Positions 36,680 through 50,100 of a DNA stretch of 64,000 nucleotides are shown piece after piece. The stretch's first letter is position 1, and every line of letters begins with the position of its first letter. The notes under the pieces were generated by a model, which saw only the letters and a list, made by a program, of their open reading frames with translations, was not told the origin of the DNA and did not search any database. Source of the DNA: Pratylenchus scribneri (Eukaryota; Nematoda; Chromadorea; Rhabditida; Pratylenchidae); NCBI GenBank assembly GCA_030063045.1, contig JAQSEB010000058.1, positions 248,001-312,000 of the forward strand, read 5' to 3'. A program made the position numbers and the translations under genes.

Positions 36680-39106
36680 ATGCAAAACACTGAAGAGCAA
36701 TATTCTTTTCCTTTCATTGGCCTACTACATTCTCGATATGGTTCAGAATTGAAGAATGATGAATTTGAAGATTGGACAGATCGAAGGTTGGCAAAATGGT
36801 TGGATAATCGAGATTCACTAGGCCGTTTGCGAGACCAATTCCACATTCCTCGAATGCGAACATTGCCTCATGGTCAGTTCCTCCCTGAAGATTTGATCAA
36901 ATATTGGATGAAATCCTGGGAATGGCATTTCCAATTATTTTCCTTTATCCTTGGATCAAAAATCTTCTGCCTTTCAGTTGATCCCGAATTCATGGAAAAT
37001 GAGGAATGGGCGGCCTATTTGTGCGGCAATTCCGTTGGATTGAAACCAAAATGCACGGGTGGCTACATTCAAAGGGAATTGGGTCAATGGGCCGAAATGT
37101 TTGGCTTATTAAATTGATTCCAATTAAAAATGTTAATTGCCAGGGGCGTCCATGCACATTTTTCCGGGAATGAACCTTGGACTCGATGCGATGATCGAAT
37201 TTTGGGCAAATTGGCCAAATTGGTTGGGGCCAATTCGACGGAGGAAGTGGCTTTGATGAATTCCACCACAGTCAATATCCATTTGGTGGGATGGATTAAT
37301 AATTGAATTAACAAGGAATAATGATTTAAATCCATTTATTAATGAAATTATTTATTGTTTAAATTGTGTTTTAAAATCGCAGCTTTTCGCCTCATTCTTC
37401 CATCCAAATGCTGAACGTTACAAAGTTTTGATTGAGGCGAAGGCATTTCCCAGTGATCATTATGCGGTTGAATCGCAATTACGAATGAAAAATTTGGACC
37501 CAGCTGTGGCCATGATTTGCATGGAACCAAAAGAAGTTAGGATTTAAAATTCCAATTATCATCCTTTTCCATTTTGATTGAATATTGCCCCCGGCCAATT
37601 CTGATTTATTTATTTTTTTATGGAAAAAATATTCGAGAAAAAATTGTTGGGATTTGCATACTAACTTAATGTCTGAAATTACCGCTGACATATTTCCAAA
37701 AATATTGGAACTTGGATGAATAAATCAAATGATGTTTTGTTTTGTACTTACATATAAAAATTTATACAGGATGAAAAATGCCTCCTGACAGAGGATATTT
37801 TGGCATTTTTGGAGCGTGAAGGCCAGTCCATTTCCATCATTTTCTTCAGCGGAATCCATTATTATACGGGACAATTATTCGACATTGAAAGCATCACAAA
37901 ATGCGGACAATCAAAGGTCACCCATTACACTCAATAAAGCAACTTTAAATATCGAAGAATGTGTCGCTGACAGATTTGTTAAATTGTATTTTTAGCCTAT
38001 TTTTTGATCTATGATCAACAACAATAATAGACCAAAATATTTTATCTTTTTAGAAAATTAAATAATAAAATAAAGGCCAAAAATACAATTTAACAAATCT
38101 GTCAGCGACAGAGTGTTCAATGAATTTGGCCATAATGAGAGAAATATGAAAAGGAATTAGGCCATTTCAATTTAGGCTTTAGGACTAGATTGGAAGGGAA
38201 TAGTTTTATCATTTTATCCTTTTTAACTCATGTTTTCCCTTTTGTTCAGGGCTGTTTGGTTGGCTGGGATTTGTCGCATGCTGTGGCCAATGTGCCCCTT
38301 CAATTGCACCAATGGAACGTGGATTTTGCCTGTTGGTGCAATTATAAATATGCATGCGCCAGTCCGGGTGGTGTTGCTGGAATGGTTGTTTAATGGAATA
38401 TTTTATCAAAATATGGCTCATTTCAATCCATATTTTCCCCTTCAGTTCATTCATGAACGCCACCTGACCATTGATGGTATGAAGCCTGGTCTTCTTGGCT
38501 GGTGGGGCCATCGATTGGAAACACGTTTTGAAATGACAAATCAAATGGAATTGGCCGAGGGCGTTTCCGGCTATCGACTCAGTACTCCATCTCCAATTTT
38601 GATGGCCGCAATGCGCGGATTCCTGGGCACAATCGAACAAACTTCGATGGACGAAATACGCCGTAAATCATTGCTTTTGACGGGATATTTGGAATTTTTG
38701 TTGGACACAATGTTCCATACAACTTCTAAACGAAAAGGGGTGCAATGGATTCAAATAACTCCTAGGAAGCCGACAGAACGGGGAAATCAATTATCGTTGA
38801 AATTTGATGGAGCCAATTTCGATATTGATCGAATTTATGCGGAATTGACAAGGCGGGGCATTGTGGTGAATTTTAATTTGTAATTGATGAGATTATCAAA
38901 GCAGCAATTTAGCATTTTTTTAGACATATTGAAATTGTTATTTAGCAAAATTTACTATTATCTCACCAATTAAATCAATTTCACAGGTCGACAAACGGTG
39001 CCCAAATGTTATTCGGGTTGCCCCAGTTCCATTGTACAACAAATTCGATGATGTTTGGCGTTTTGTGAATGCATTATGCGCAGCAATTCAGAACGACCAT
39101 CCATGA
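36680..39106 (+). CDS. KYNU: Kynureninase (EC 3.7.1.3)
   Basis: Exons 36680-36872, 36978-37098, 37144-37285, 37383-37535, 37770-37916, 38250-38384, 38446-38865 and 38987-39106 sum to 1431 nt, 476 residues, close to the human length. Family landmarks include [73 protein letters not shown], the PLP-lysine segment [16 protein letters not shown], and the C-terminal [20 protein letters not shown]. It cleaves kynurenine or 3-hydroxykynurenine to anthranilate or 3-hydroxyanthranilate plus alanine in cytosolic tryptophan catabolism. Upstream in-frame ATGs at 36632 and 36635 exist; 36680 was preferred because the extra residues do not look conserved. Intron 5 holds a short inverted-repeat element. Confidence 0.95.
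37962..38110. mobile_element. 149-bp MITE-like element in kynureninase intron 5
   Basis: Terminal inverted repeats of ~36 bp, nearly identical, begin TGTCGCTGACAGATTTGTT on the left and end with the reverse complement at 38110. The interior is ~75 bp of AT-rich sequence without coding potential. I could not identify a clean target-site duplication (left flank AAGAATG, right flank GAGTGTTC), so the superfamily is open. Confidence 0.85.
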
Positions 39107-42100
39107 TATGATAATTATTAATTAATGACTATGATTAAAATAATAAATGGCAATGCCAATAACGCCTAATAAAGGGCTTCTCCTATTCATCCATACTGTA
39201 CCCGCATCATTTGTTTTTTTAGTAAATATATATTGTGGGGAAAAGAGAGTTTAAAAAGGCAGAAAAAAGGCAGATTGAGGCAATATTTGATTGATAGGGT
39301 GATTAGTCAAAAGTGGGGGTACAGTAGGATGAAAGGAAAGCCATTAGGTATATTGGCATTGATAATAAAAATTATTTTAAATAAATAAATTCATTGTTTA
39401 ATTCAAATCTAAAATTTCACTTTCCCATTTCCAACCTTTCATATAGTATTTAATCCTTCATTTTTCATAATCCACCCACTTTTCCATCATTTTTTTGCAT
39501 ATGCTGCGCAAATTCCCCATCATTCATACATTCTGCCCGTCTACGTGCGTTCATGTTCGTTCATATCCGGTGGTGCACTTTAAATATATTCCTCATGGCT
39601 ATTTGTGCAAGAGTAAGGGCACAGCCTAGCTCAATATCAGAGGGATATGAATGAGAGGGGCCGGCGGATTGCGTGGGACATCCTCCTCTCTTTGGCCTTT
39701 TTGGATGGCCACATTTCATTTGGCATTTTTTGCAGCCGACAGCAATGTACTCCTCTTTTCCATTCCTTCATTTATTTATGAACAAAAAATAGTGGTATCT
39801 GGCTAATAAAGGAGGAAAAGGGAGACAGCCATTGGCATTATTGAATATAAAGAAGGGATAAAACAAGCTTCTCTCTATGGCTGGAAAGGAGGATTGGGGA
39901 TGGGGCACGCGCAAATGCCGAAAAGAGAGACGGAAAGGGAATTTGAATCAGACGGAGGGAAGGGAAATGGAGATGGATTTTAGTTATTTGGCCAAAGACG
40001 CGCATAGGGACAAAATTCATCCATTGCTAATAGATAAGGTAAAACGAGAAAGATGGAATTGAAGAGGATTGGGGCTAACCACAGGGAAAAGGGGACACTC
40101 ACTTTGCATGGAGAAGTCGGCTACTTATTAAGGGACAGATGGAAAAGGGGATTCGACTGTGAAGAAAAAGACATTAAGGAAATTGGGCCAATGGTGGATA
40201 GAATGGAAATTGAGATGGATTGGCAAAGACACCGCGCATAGATATTCTTGGCTATATTATTGGTCATAGAAGACGGAGGGAGGGCATAGCCATTCGTTGC
40301 GTTGGCAATATACAAAAGAAAATTTGAATGAATCTAACATAAAGGAAGGGAATTAATGGGAGAATATTGGAAGGAGGTGTCTTTTGAATTAATACTTCAT
40401 TAGTGCTAATAAATATAAAGGAAAGTGGCAGGGTTCCAAGGCCAAAGGAAATTTCTTTGTTTAGGTGGCACAGGGGCCATGGCATCCGTCGCGCTTATTA
40501 GAAGGGAAGGAGAGGATGGAATTGAAAAGGGAATTGGCACCAACCAACGGCCACCGGGGACGCATGTCCCAATGAAAAGGGTTCATTCATTTATTAGCCA
40601 TAGTGGGAGAATATGGCAGAAGGAGTCTATGGAATTGGCCAAGGCAACAACAGAGAGGGGCCATGGCCATCCGTCGCGCTCATTGCCCCCCTTCCCCCAC
40701 CCACAAGAGTTCATTTTTCCCCATCCCTCCTCCGCATCCGCACTCCGGCAGAACAGCTGCCTTTTCTCCTTGTGCCAGCCAATCCATTCTCCAATTCCAA
40801 TTTCCTTTCATTTTCTCACATGATTGTGCCAAAATCATATTTCCACTAAATTAATTTGAATCTTTGCCATTCATTCTCGCGCACTTAACAAATTTTTTGT
40901 CCTTTTTTATTGGGTAATTCAATTTTTTCCAATATTGCTTTTCACGTTTTCTCCCGATCAATCCATTGGCCCATATCATTTTGTAAAAATCTGCTACCAT
41001 TTGCCTTGATTTAGACAAGCATATTCAGAATTTTGGCAAGTTTTATGGCGACATTTGAATGGGTTAATAATCGTTTAATAATCGTTAAGTAATTTCAAAG
41101 TTTTTAGTCCACTTTCTTTCCTAAATTTTTCATTTTGTCTGAACTTTGATGTGCGCAACAAAATTTATAATAAATAACAAATATATTGTACTTTTGTCCA
41201 TTCTTATTATTCACCAATTGGCGGCACACACAGGGAAATGGGAAAGAAGGAAGTGAATTTGATGTAAAGGAAGGAAACTGGGTGGTGGGAAAATATGCGT
41301 GCCATTTGCGCAAAAATAATTTGTTGGCATTTGCACCCAATTGCCAATGTCTGGATTGGACTAAAGGCCACATTTATTTGGCCAAGAACGTTTTCTTAAA
41401 CTTCATTCACTTTTTTTTGTGGAAAATCCTTTCAAAAAAAATGTCACATCATTTCCACGCATTTTCGGGGGTTGCTTTGAATTGATGAATAAAATAAGCC
41501 AAAAAAGTGAACAAAAGGCAGAAAAAAGTTAACCCTTCCTTTTTGTTCGCCCGCTGCTTTTTTGTGCCAAAATTGGGCATTCCCCTCCTATTTTCCGCCT
41601 TTTTGTTCCCACAAAAGTTAAAATGTCATACAAATCGGCCAAAAAATACCGTCCAATTGAAAATATGCCGTCGCCTTTCCACGGAAAATTTGCATCATTT
41701 TTATTTTACCCTCCAAAATAATTACATTTCAAAGCCCAAATTGTCAATGAATGGTTCCATTCCAAAGGGGCATTGAATTGGTTATTAATCATTCCATATT
41801 AAAAAGTTGATTATTCGCATTTTGGATTCAATTTAGAAGGGAAAAGCCAATCCATGAGTGCAAAAGCAGCTGAAAATGGGCACATTTTCTGCACAAAAAT
41901 GTAAGGAAAATGAAGGCAAAAAGCACTACCAAAATATGAATAAATAAGGTAATATGATTATGGCCATAAGGACAGACGATAGTTTTGGGCAAATTGGGGG
42001 GATATAAATGATTTATTTCTAATTTATATATTTTATTATTCTATTTTTCTCATTCATTCTTTTGCTTATTATTTTGCTGGCTAATAAAATTCAAAATAGC

Positions 42101-45100
42101 GACATTTGAGTCGGCGATGGTTTGCCATTGTGCCACAATGGCCATAGCGACCAAAGATGACGGCAAACTTTTGAATAGCTGGCGAATTGGTAAATTTCTC
42201 CCTCTCCATTCATTCATTCATCCATAATTGGCACCCATTTCAATGGAAAAGTTATGGGCCGCCTCCTATAAAATAAATATGCGCCTCGGGGGCTGTCAAT
42301 AAGACAAAAATAGTTGACGGCAAAAGGAAACAGCGGCGATGCCGGAAATCAGAACGGCGGCACATTGCTGGGTCCAAAATTTGGCCATTCCTTTTTATGA
42401 TTTTTTGTCAATTTTCTGTTTTCTTCGTCCTTTTATTGCGCGAATCGGTATCCAAAAATGAGAAAGGGAAAAACCAAAAAATAATTTTTAGAGAAAATTT
42501 AAAGTATGTTTTTTTTGTATATTTTAGATAGGATAGAAAATGAATTGGCCAAATTTGCCCTCGAAAAATATTTTTCATTTGCTTTTTGACTTCATCCTAC
42601 CCCCATCCCCTTTTTGTTTTCTGGCCATTTTCCCCTCATTTTTGCATATTTTTGTTGAATCGATTTTTGAGTGTGCCATGGGGGAAATATTCCCACAAAA
42701 AGTGGGTGGACGTTGGAAGGCGCCGGCGGCGTTCAACCGTGCGAAATCAACGGGGAAGACAAATTTTCAAAATGAGAAAATGCCGTAGTCTCGGAATAAA
42801 AGCGAGTATGATGCCTTTGGCCAAAATCTCCTGACTTTAAAATTTATTTATCCATTTTTTAAATTTATTATCATTCTAATTTATACTCCATTTTGAATAA
42901 TTTTGTAAATAATTCCAGCCTTGTCCTAGGGATTTGGCATGCGGGCCAAAATTTTGACCATTTCATAAATCCATTCGATAGGCTAATGAAAAATTGTGCC
43001 ATCTTTTGTTCATATTTTTATTCAAATTTTCCCATTCTCCCATTTTCCATAAATTTCCTCCAGTCCATTCACAATGCATCTTTTGAAAGGACTACTAATT
43101 AATAAATATTCTAAATGTTCTTTAAAACATCCTCCAGCAGAGCAGGACACTTCTTTTCCACTCGTTTTTGCGCGAATGGCAAAAATCCCAGAGCAATCCA
43201 AAATTTGCTCTAAAAATGAATGTTCAAATGTTTTCCCATTTGTCGCATTTTCCATCATTTTTTGGCCAACATTTAAACATTCAATTCATACAAAAATACG
43301 AAAAAAACATGAAAGTGATAAGCAAATTTAAGCCGACAATATTTCCTTCTCATTTTCACTGAAATACCGCCTTCAATTTTGCCTTTGTTTTTTGCTTCCA
43401 ATTCCAATGGCAATTCCCTCCTATGTCCTCTCCCACTTTTTGGCGTAAACAAATGTTTTGTATTTCAACATTTTGTCGAGAATATTAATTTTCCTTGGCG
43501 CGAACAAAGACTGATTGAAATAATAAAATGGGAAGCGAAACAAACAAAAACACCAGTTAATTATGGGAATCAAACAATACAATTCGTCTTTTGATTATTA
43601 ATTTATCTCAATTACCTCAGAGAAATATTCATTTCCTCGATAAAATTCATCGTCTCGGATCTCGGTTCTGTTCAATTTGTGCCAGCCGATGAATTATATT
43701 TGATTGCCTAATTCCCATTCCATTAGTCCTCTATTTTTATCGGTCAATTTTGAGGGCTCATTGTCATTGTTTCAAAAGGAAATAATTTTTGTCTAATTAA
43801 TATTCTTTCCCTCCACTTTCTGCAAATTTTATTCCACCATCGCTCCGTAAATTATCCACAAATATTCAACACAATTCTAATTAATATTTTTCTGCCATAA
43901 AACCACCACAATCTCCGTCCCCCACTGGGGACTTAAACAATAATTTGTAGATTGTCAAAGTCAATTGAATATTTTATTTTTTAAGGAAATTGTTTTTTTC
44001 CATTATTTTCTTCCATATTCAATATTCCTCAATGTTGGCAATTATTCATAAAGTATTATTTTAATTGTTTCTCATTGTACAGATTTATTCGTTTTAGAAG
44101 CAATTTCCGTTTCCTCCACTTCTAAATTGATATTTCTAAGGGCACAATTCAATTCCCTTTTCGCCCCCTCATCAGGAAAAAAAGGAGGGAAACATAAAAT
44201 GAGTCACAAATTTCGCGCAACAAATTAAATCGATAATAATTAATAAATTTATTCAAAAATCCTGAATTATGCTAGAAAATAATGAGACATTCCAATTTCA
44301 GTTTATCTTCAAAAGTGGAGGTCCAATTTCAATGATCTATAGCAAAGTTTTGGGATTTCTTTTGGTTTTATTTTATTCTGTAATAATCATATGAATCCAA
44401 CGAATATCTTCCAAATAATTTTGGCTTTATTCTTAGTATTATTTTTGCAAAATTGTCTCAGTCGCCTCCTTTTTGCCAATTTCCGTCTACTTCCAGCAGA
44501 ATTTTGCGACCGGCGACAACATTTGTCCTCCATTTATTTGTTATTTCTTTCCTTTTTGATTTTTTCCAAGTTCCCCCTTCTTTCCTTTCTTTTTCCACCT
44601 CTTACATTGGCCAATTTTAAAGGAGCCAATAAGCCAAATGTCGTCGTAGGGCCAAAAGGGGTTTGGGGCCTTGCAATAATGCTAATTTGATGGCCCAGTA
44701 ATCCATCCAAAACCAACTTATTTAGAGGAGGCGAAGGCTAATTCCGCCGTTGACAGCTCAAAAAGGCAGCTAACATTTCTCTAGTGCCCCCTTCTTTTTT
44801 GCCTAATTGCGCGTTTTCCTGTCCCCCTTTTGGCCAAGACCAACATTTCCGCATTCCTATTGAGGCAGCATCAAGGCATCAAACATTCCTCTACAAATAT
44901 TCTTTTCACTTTCACTTTCTTATTATTCCTCCATTTTTTGTTAAAGCCAAATGGAAACAAAAATTTGCTTTGCGCAATGCGAAGAATTGGAATTGAATTT
45001 ATGTCTTTTTCATTTTACCTTTCCCACTTTTTATTGTGCCCTTCGGGAACTTTGAACTGCGCAATAAACACAGTAAAATATTCTTTGAATAAAATGGAAA

Positions 45101-47102
45101 TTCGCGCACAAAATGTGACATTAACAATGGGCATTATATTAGGCCATTTTAAGCATGAATCGAAATTTAGCAACCCAATCTAAAAAGGCACAATTTTCTG
45201 TTGCTGGCGAGTTTCTTTTGATCTCCGAATCTAATTTTTCATGATTCACCCTAATATTAAATGGCAGTAAAACTAGTAATTAAGCTGTGTTGCGCAATTC
45301 GTAAACAAAAATTTTTATCTTCGCCCATTTCTTCCCATCCAAAAATGGAAAAAACCGGAAATTCATTCCAATGGGAAAGGATGGAATTAGCCAGAAGAAT
45401 ATTTAAAAAAGTTAGGTTTAGATTTTGGAATTTAAAAACGGTGGAATTTGTGAGAATTATTTAACATCCAAAAATGGAATGAAGGAAATATTGTCATCCT
45501 CTTCAAAGTTCAAAATATATTCATTCATTCATTCAGATTGTTGAAAAATGTACCAAAAATGTTTACCATTTTTCTACATTGTTTCCATTTTGTTTTTATT
45601 CCTCTAAATAACACCCTTTTATCCATTTCTAATTTGGTAATTTTGCGTGTTTATTTTTGATATTTACAAAAAAAGATCAAATCTAAAATTAGTGAGTTTT
45701 GATTCTTTCCATCTTTGTTAATCCACCCAAATCTGCGGTATAATTTTCATTTATTTTTCATGACTCAATCTCTCCCTCATATTTTTGTTGTAAACAAAAT
45801 TGGCACCCAAAATTCTCATTTCAAAATGCGCAATAGCATGTCTGCTGATTGAGGTATTGTTTTGTCGGCAAATTTCTGCTTATTAAAGTGCACAAATTAA
45901 TGTGGAAATGAAATTTTCTAATCAAATGTCCTTTTAAAGAGTCCATTTATTGCCCGGCCATTTCCCCACACAAATCTCCCATAGCATCCAATTTATTCAT
46001 CTTTTTTTGTGTATTTATCGTTGTCGTTTCTTTCAACCTTTTTTTCGCGCACGCCTTTCCTCCAATAATTATATTCAAGCAGCTGAAAGAATTGGCCAAA
46101 GGGTGGCACAAGCACTACTACCCCTTTATTCCATTTTGTGCCCTCACTGGCAATGTTTTGTTAAATAGATGTTCAATTAATTTTTGTGAATGACTCACAA
46201 ATATTCTTTCGCTTCATTGTCACACTTTTTTTTAATGAATGGCCACACAAGGATGATTTCAATTAAAAAACTCATTAATTCACAAGTGAAGGTATTCAAC
46301 TGACCGTTATCTTTTGAAACGAGACCCAACTATTTTTGTAGATTACAAAATAATTTATGGACCAAAATGCCAAAAAAAAGATATCACTTTTCAACATTTA
46401 TTCCCAAATCCCAATCACAATTATTCATAATTCAGATTTTTCCCTCAATTTTACCACCCAATTTTTACCACTAATTAAAAGAGCATCGAAAGAGGCATAG
46501 CCCTAGCCAACTTTAAAGGTGGCAGCTGAATTTGTTGGCCTTTTGCACAAAATAATCCATCAACAATTTTCTACGGCGAGACGACCCTGTGGTTAATTGA
46601 GCCGCTGATTTTTTTGAAATACTTGGGAAGAGATTGTTTGTGCTATGTCTAGCGAAAAAGGCTGAAAACTTTTCCAAAAACAAATAAAATTTGCCAATTT
46701 GATTTTCTGCGCATGATGGCCATATTCTTCTACTGTTTTTTCGAATAGTTGCACATTAATTTATAAATGTAAGTCTCAAACTTTTGTGCCTTATTTGCAT
46801 TGCAGTTCACATATTTAGCAAAATTCCATTTAATTGAATTGAATTTTAAAATAATATAATTAATGAAATATTTTTGAAATATCCATAAAATAATTAGGAA
46901 ACGGAGATTGTCGTCGACTCCGATAAATTAACGCTTGATGAAGCTTGAGGCATATTAATATATTTTGTAAAACATAATTAAATTCTCATTTCGAAAATCA
47001 CATTTTAATTATGATAAAAAAATGAAAAATTAAGCTCAGAAATTACAACAAAAAAAAATTGAAGAAAAAACACTGGAAACTTTCGAATTTCCACACAGAT
47101 CG
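39107..47102. other. 8-kb gene-free region upstream of the Trk-like gene
   Basis: I find no convincing exon on either strand over 8 kb. Open frames up to ~130 codons exist near 40.4-40.8 kb and 44.8-45.2 kb but lack motifs, splice partners and protein-like composition. It contains an R1 fragment at 39163-39370 and a small local duplication (GCCATGG followed by ATCCGTCGCGCT near 40478 and 40661). This is by far the longest gap in the window and may hold regulatory DNA for the kinase gene. Confidence 0.5.
39163..39370 (+). repeat. Dispersed repeat R1, fold-back 3' fragment
   Basis: The right half of R1 (GCAGATTGAGGCAATATTTG to ATTGGCATTGATA) is preceded by an inverted copy of its own 3' end (CCTATTCATCC then TACTGTACCC). 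It is the only non-intronic R1 copy, downstream of kynureninase. Confidence 0.7.
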
Positions 47103-50100
47103 ATGATGAATTGGGGCGAAATTGAACAAAAGAAGCAAAAGCATTGGAAGCGAAGAAGGAGACGGCGATTTGGGCCAATGGTTGCCGTGGATTTGCGCCA
47201 TCAAATTGCCATTTTGTTATTTGTTCTTTGCTTATTCGAATTTGGCGAAAATGTCGTTGGAATGGCCCAAAATTGTACCAAAAGAAGGGAGGAAGGGAGG
47301 AGCACATTGTTGATGGGGGAATCAAAATTGGAATGTCCATCTTTGCGAGCATTCAGCCAATTCACATTTGAGGCAAATTCATCAAAACAAATTGGCAATT
47401 TTGAGCTGAATTGTGGCGGAGAAGAAATGATGGAAAATGAAACGATGAATGCATTGGGCCAAATTCAGAAGGAATTTCCAGCGTTGAGGTGAGATTTTTG
47501 TATTTGAATTCAATATTAAGAATGAGAAATATCCATTCAAAATTTAATCTGGGCTAGTATGGGTTTTTTTAGTCCTAATCTAGGGTTAATGTTGTTTGAG
47601 GCGAGAACTGGGCCTAAGTTGCCCCGGGCCTTCGTCGGGAGCCTAAGCCCTCGTGACCCAATGAATGGGATAGCGATTAGAGGAGATCAACTTTAAATTA
47701 TTCTTTATTAATTGTGAGGAAAATGTGATATAAGGGTAAACAGGGGACGTAAAAGGGTGTCTGTTTAATAAAAGGGTAGATTTGGGCATATTTGATTGAT
47801 ATGGTGACAGGGCGAATAGGCAAAAAGTGGGCGTAAGGTCCCTAGGAATTGTTGGCATTGACAGGTTTATTCGCAATTTTTTTCAGGCAAATTTCTCTCC
47901 ATAATTGTTCAATCCAATTTATTCATCAATTTTCTACCTCCAAATTGTTGCCTTCCAATTTGGAATGGTTAAATTTGAGTGGAAATCGAGGAATGCACGA
48001 ATTTGGCTGGAAACGAATTGGCCAAAACCAATTGAAATTGTTGGATTTAGGCAGTAATGAATTGGAATGCCAAAATTGCGCAAATTCTTGGATGATTCAA
48101 TCAATGAGGGACCAAGGCCAACAACAATGGCCAATTCGGTAGAAAAGGGCAAATGAGAATATCCTTAAATATTTGCCATTTCAGTAGCATATTCCCAATC
48201 ATTCCGGAACGCCTCATTTTGCCTGATTCAATTAGACGCTGCCAATTTCCCCAATGTGCGGCGGAAAGTGCCAAATTTGAGGCCACCGAGGGATTGGACA
48301 ATTTACGGCTGGGTGATCGGCTGGAAATCAAATGCAAATTTCGAACACAAAATGCCCTTCAAATGGTCTCTTCTGCGCCAATTTTCATTTGGCCACTGAA
48401 CGAAGAAGGGGATAAAGATGAGGAAAATGTTGGCAAAATTGAAGGGAATGGCACAATTAATAATGGGGGAGAGAAGGTCAGTCTAAATACGGCATTATTC
48501 TTTTTTTTTTTTATCATTCCAGTTCCAAACAACAAAATTATTGCCTGCCGAAAATGCAGCCCTCCTTCGAATTACCCACCTCAAAAGTGAACATCTTGGC
48601 TATTTGGCCTGTCGTTGTTTACATTGCAATGTGCCACATTTTGACATTGTTGAACTCCGCTTTCCAGTGCCAATTTCTTTGCATATTCCATCCGGGAATC
48701 CGCCTGGGGAAAGACATTTAATTTTGCATGGATTTCCATTGGATGGGCCAATTCAAATGGAAATCCAATGGACGGAGGTGAATTGGACACAGTCAAGGGA
48801 ATTTGATTGGGATGAACAAAAGTTTGTTCAATTCAGAAAATGTAGCCTAAATATTCCATTCATTCAGCGATCATCATGGCCAAATCCAAACTCGATTATT
48901 CTTCAATGGCTCATTGGCAATTCGGCCAGAATTTGGACATTCCCAATTCTTTCTTCGCTATTTTTCCCTCTCCATTCATGAATGCACCGGTTGTGAACAT
49001 TTCCAAGGCGGTGGCACTTTCCGCTTTCGAATTTGTGTTGGCAAAAAGGCGGAAAAAGAAGTTGGTGGGAAGGAAAATTGTGCCGAATTAACGCATCGAA
49101 TTGAGCCACCGGTGTATTCAATTTCACAAAGAAAGGCAAGTCATTCAACTTTTTTGGAGTGGTTTAAAGTTTATTTATTGGGCCTTAAGGCATTCATAAA
49201 GTGGCCATTTATTTAGATATTTCCATTTTAGGATTTCCTCGGCGCCCAATTGGCTTCCAATTCGCCATTCTCATTTTTGCATTTTCTCATATCAATTCCG
49301 CCAATTCTGCTTAGTTTGGCCCTTTTGACATTGGGCGCAAGAATGGTTTGGCGGTTGAAACAGAGAATGGCGATTCGGGAGAAATTGAAGAGAAGAGGCA
49401 GACGCGCAAGCCGAAATACACAGAGGACCGAAGAAACGTAAGGAAAATGGCAAAAAGATGAACCATTTCGTTCAGTTATTTTAGCCAATTCTGGATTGGA
49501 ATAGTTGAGATTGAGAATTGAATCTAATGCCTTTTAGTATTAGTCATAATCTAATGTTAAAGTGGTTTCTGGCTTGGGACGAGCGCTAGGCCTAGGCCCC
49601 TTGGGCTTTCGTCGGAGGCCTAATAAGTTTCCAGTTTCCAAATTTAAGGGATAGTGATTAGAGGCGAATCTAAATTATTCTTTGACAATAAAATGAAGAG
49701 TAAAAAGAACAGTAGGATAGGAAAAAGGGCTGGGTTTATTAAAAAAGGCAGATTGGGGCAATATTTGATTGATGGGGTGGGTGACCGGTGATTAGGCAAA
49801 AAGTGGGGGTACAGTAGACAATAGGATGAATAGGAAATGCCCTTATGAATTGTTGGCTTGACAGTTAATCAGATATCAATTATAGGGTTTATTCAATTCA
49901 ATTCAATAAATGTTTTTTTTTTCCTAATTTCTCCTATAGAGTCCTTTTGATCATTGTAAAAATTAATCAATTTTTGTTTGTATTTTCCACAGGAGTATTC
50001 CATTGGACACGATGTCCCGGAGTTTGTCCCTCTCCAATTATATTCAAAGCCAATTGCATGTTCCATTGATTGATTCGCGCGAATTACAATTGAATGAACG

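Noticed and set aside
40425..40823. 132-codon open frame on the + strand
   Set aside because: Contains a local DNA duplication and lacks domains; looks like chance opening in GC-richer intergenic DNA.
48876..49091. Alternative frame (71 codons) in the Trk ectodomain exon 5
   Set aside because: The other phase gives Ig-like sequence with cysteines and splices in frame on both sides.
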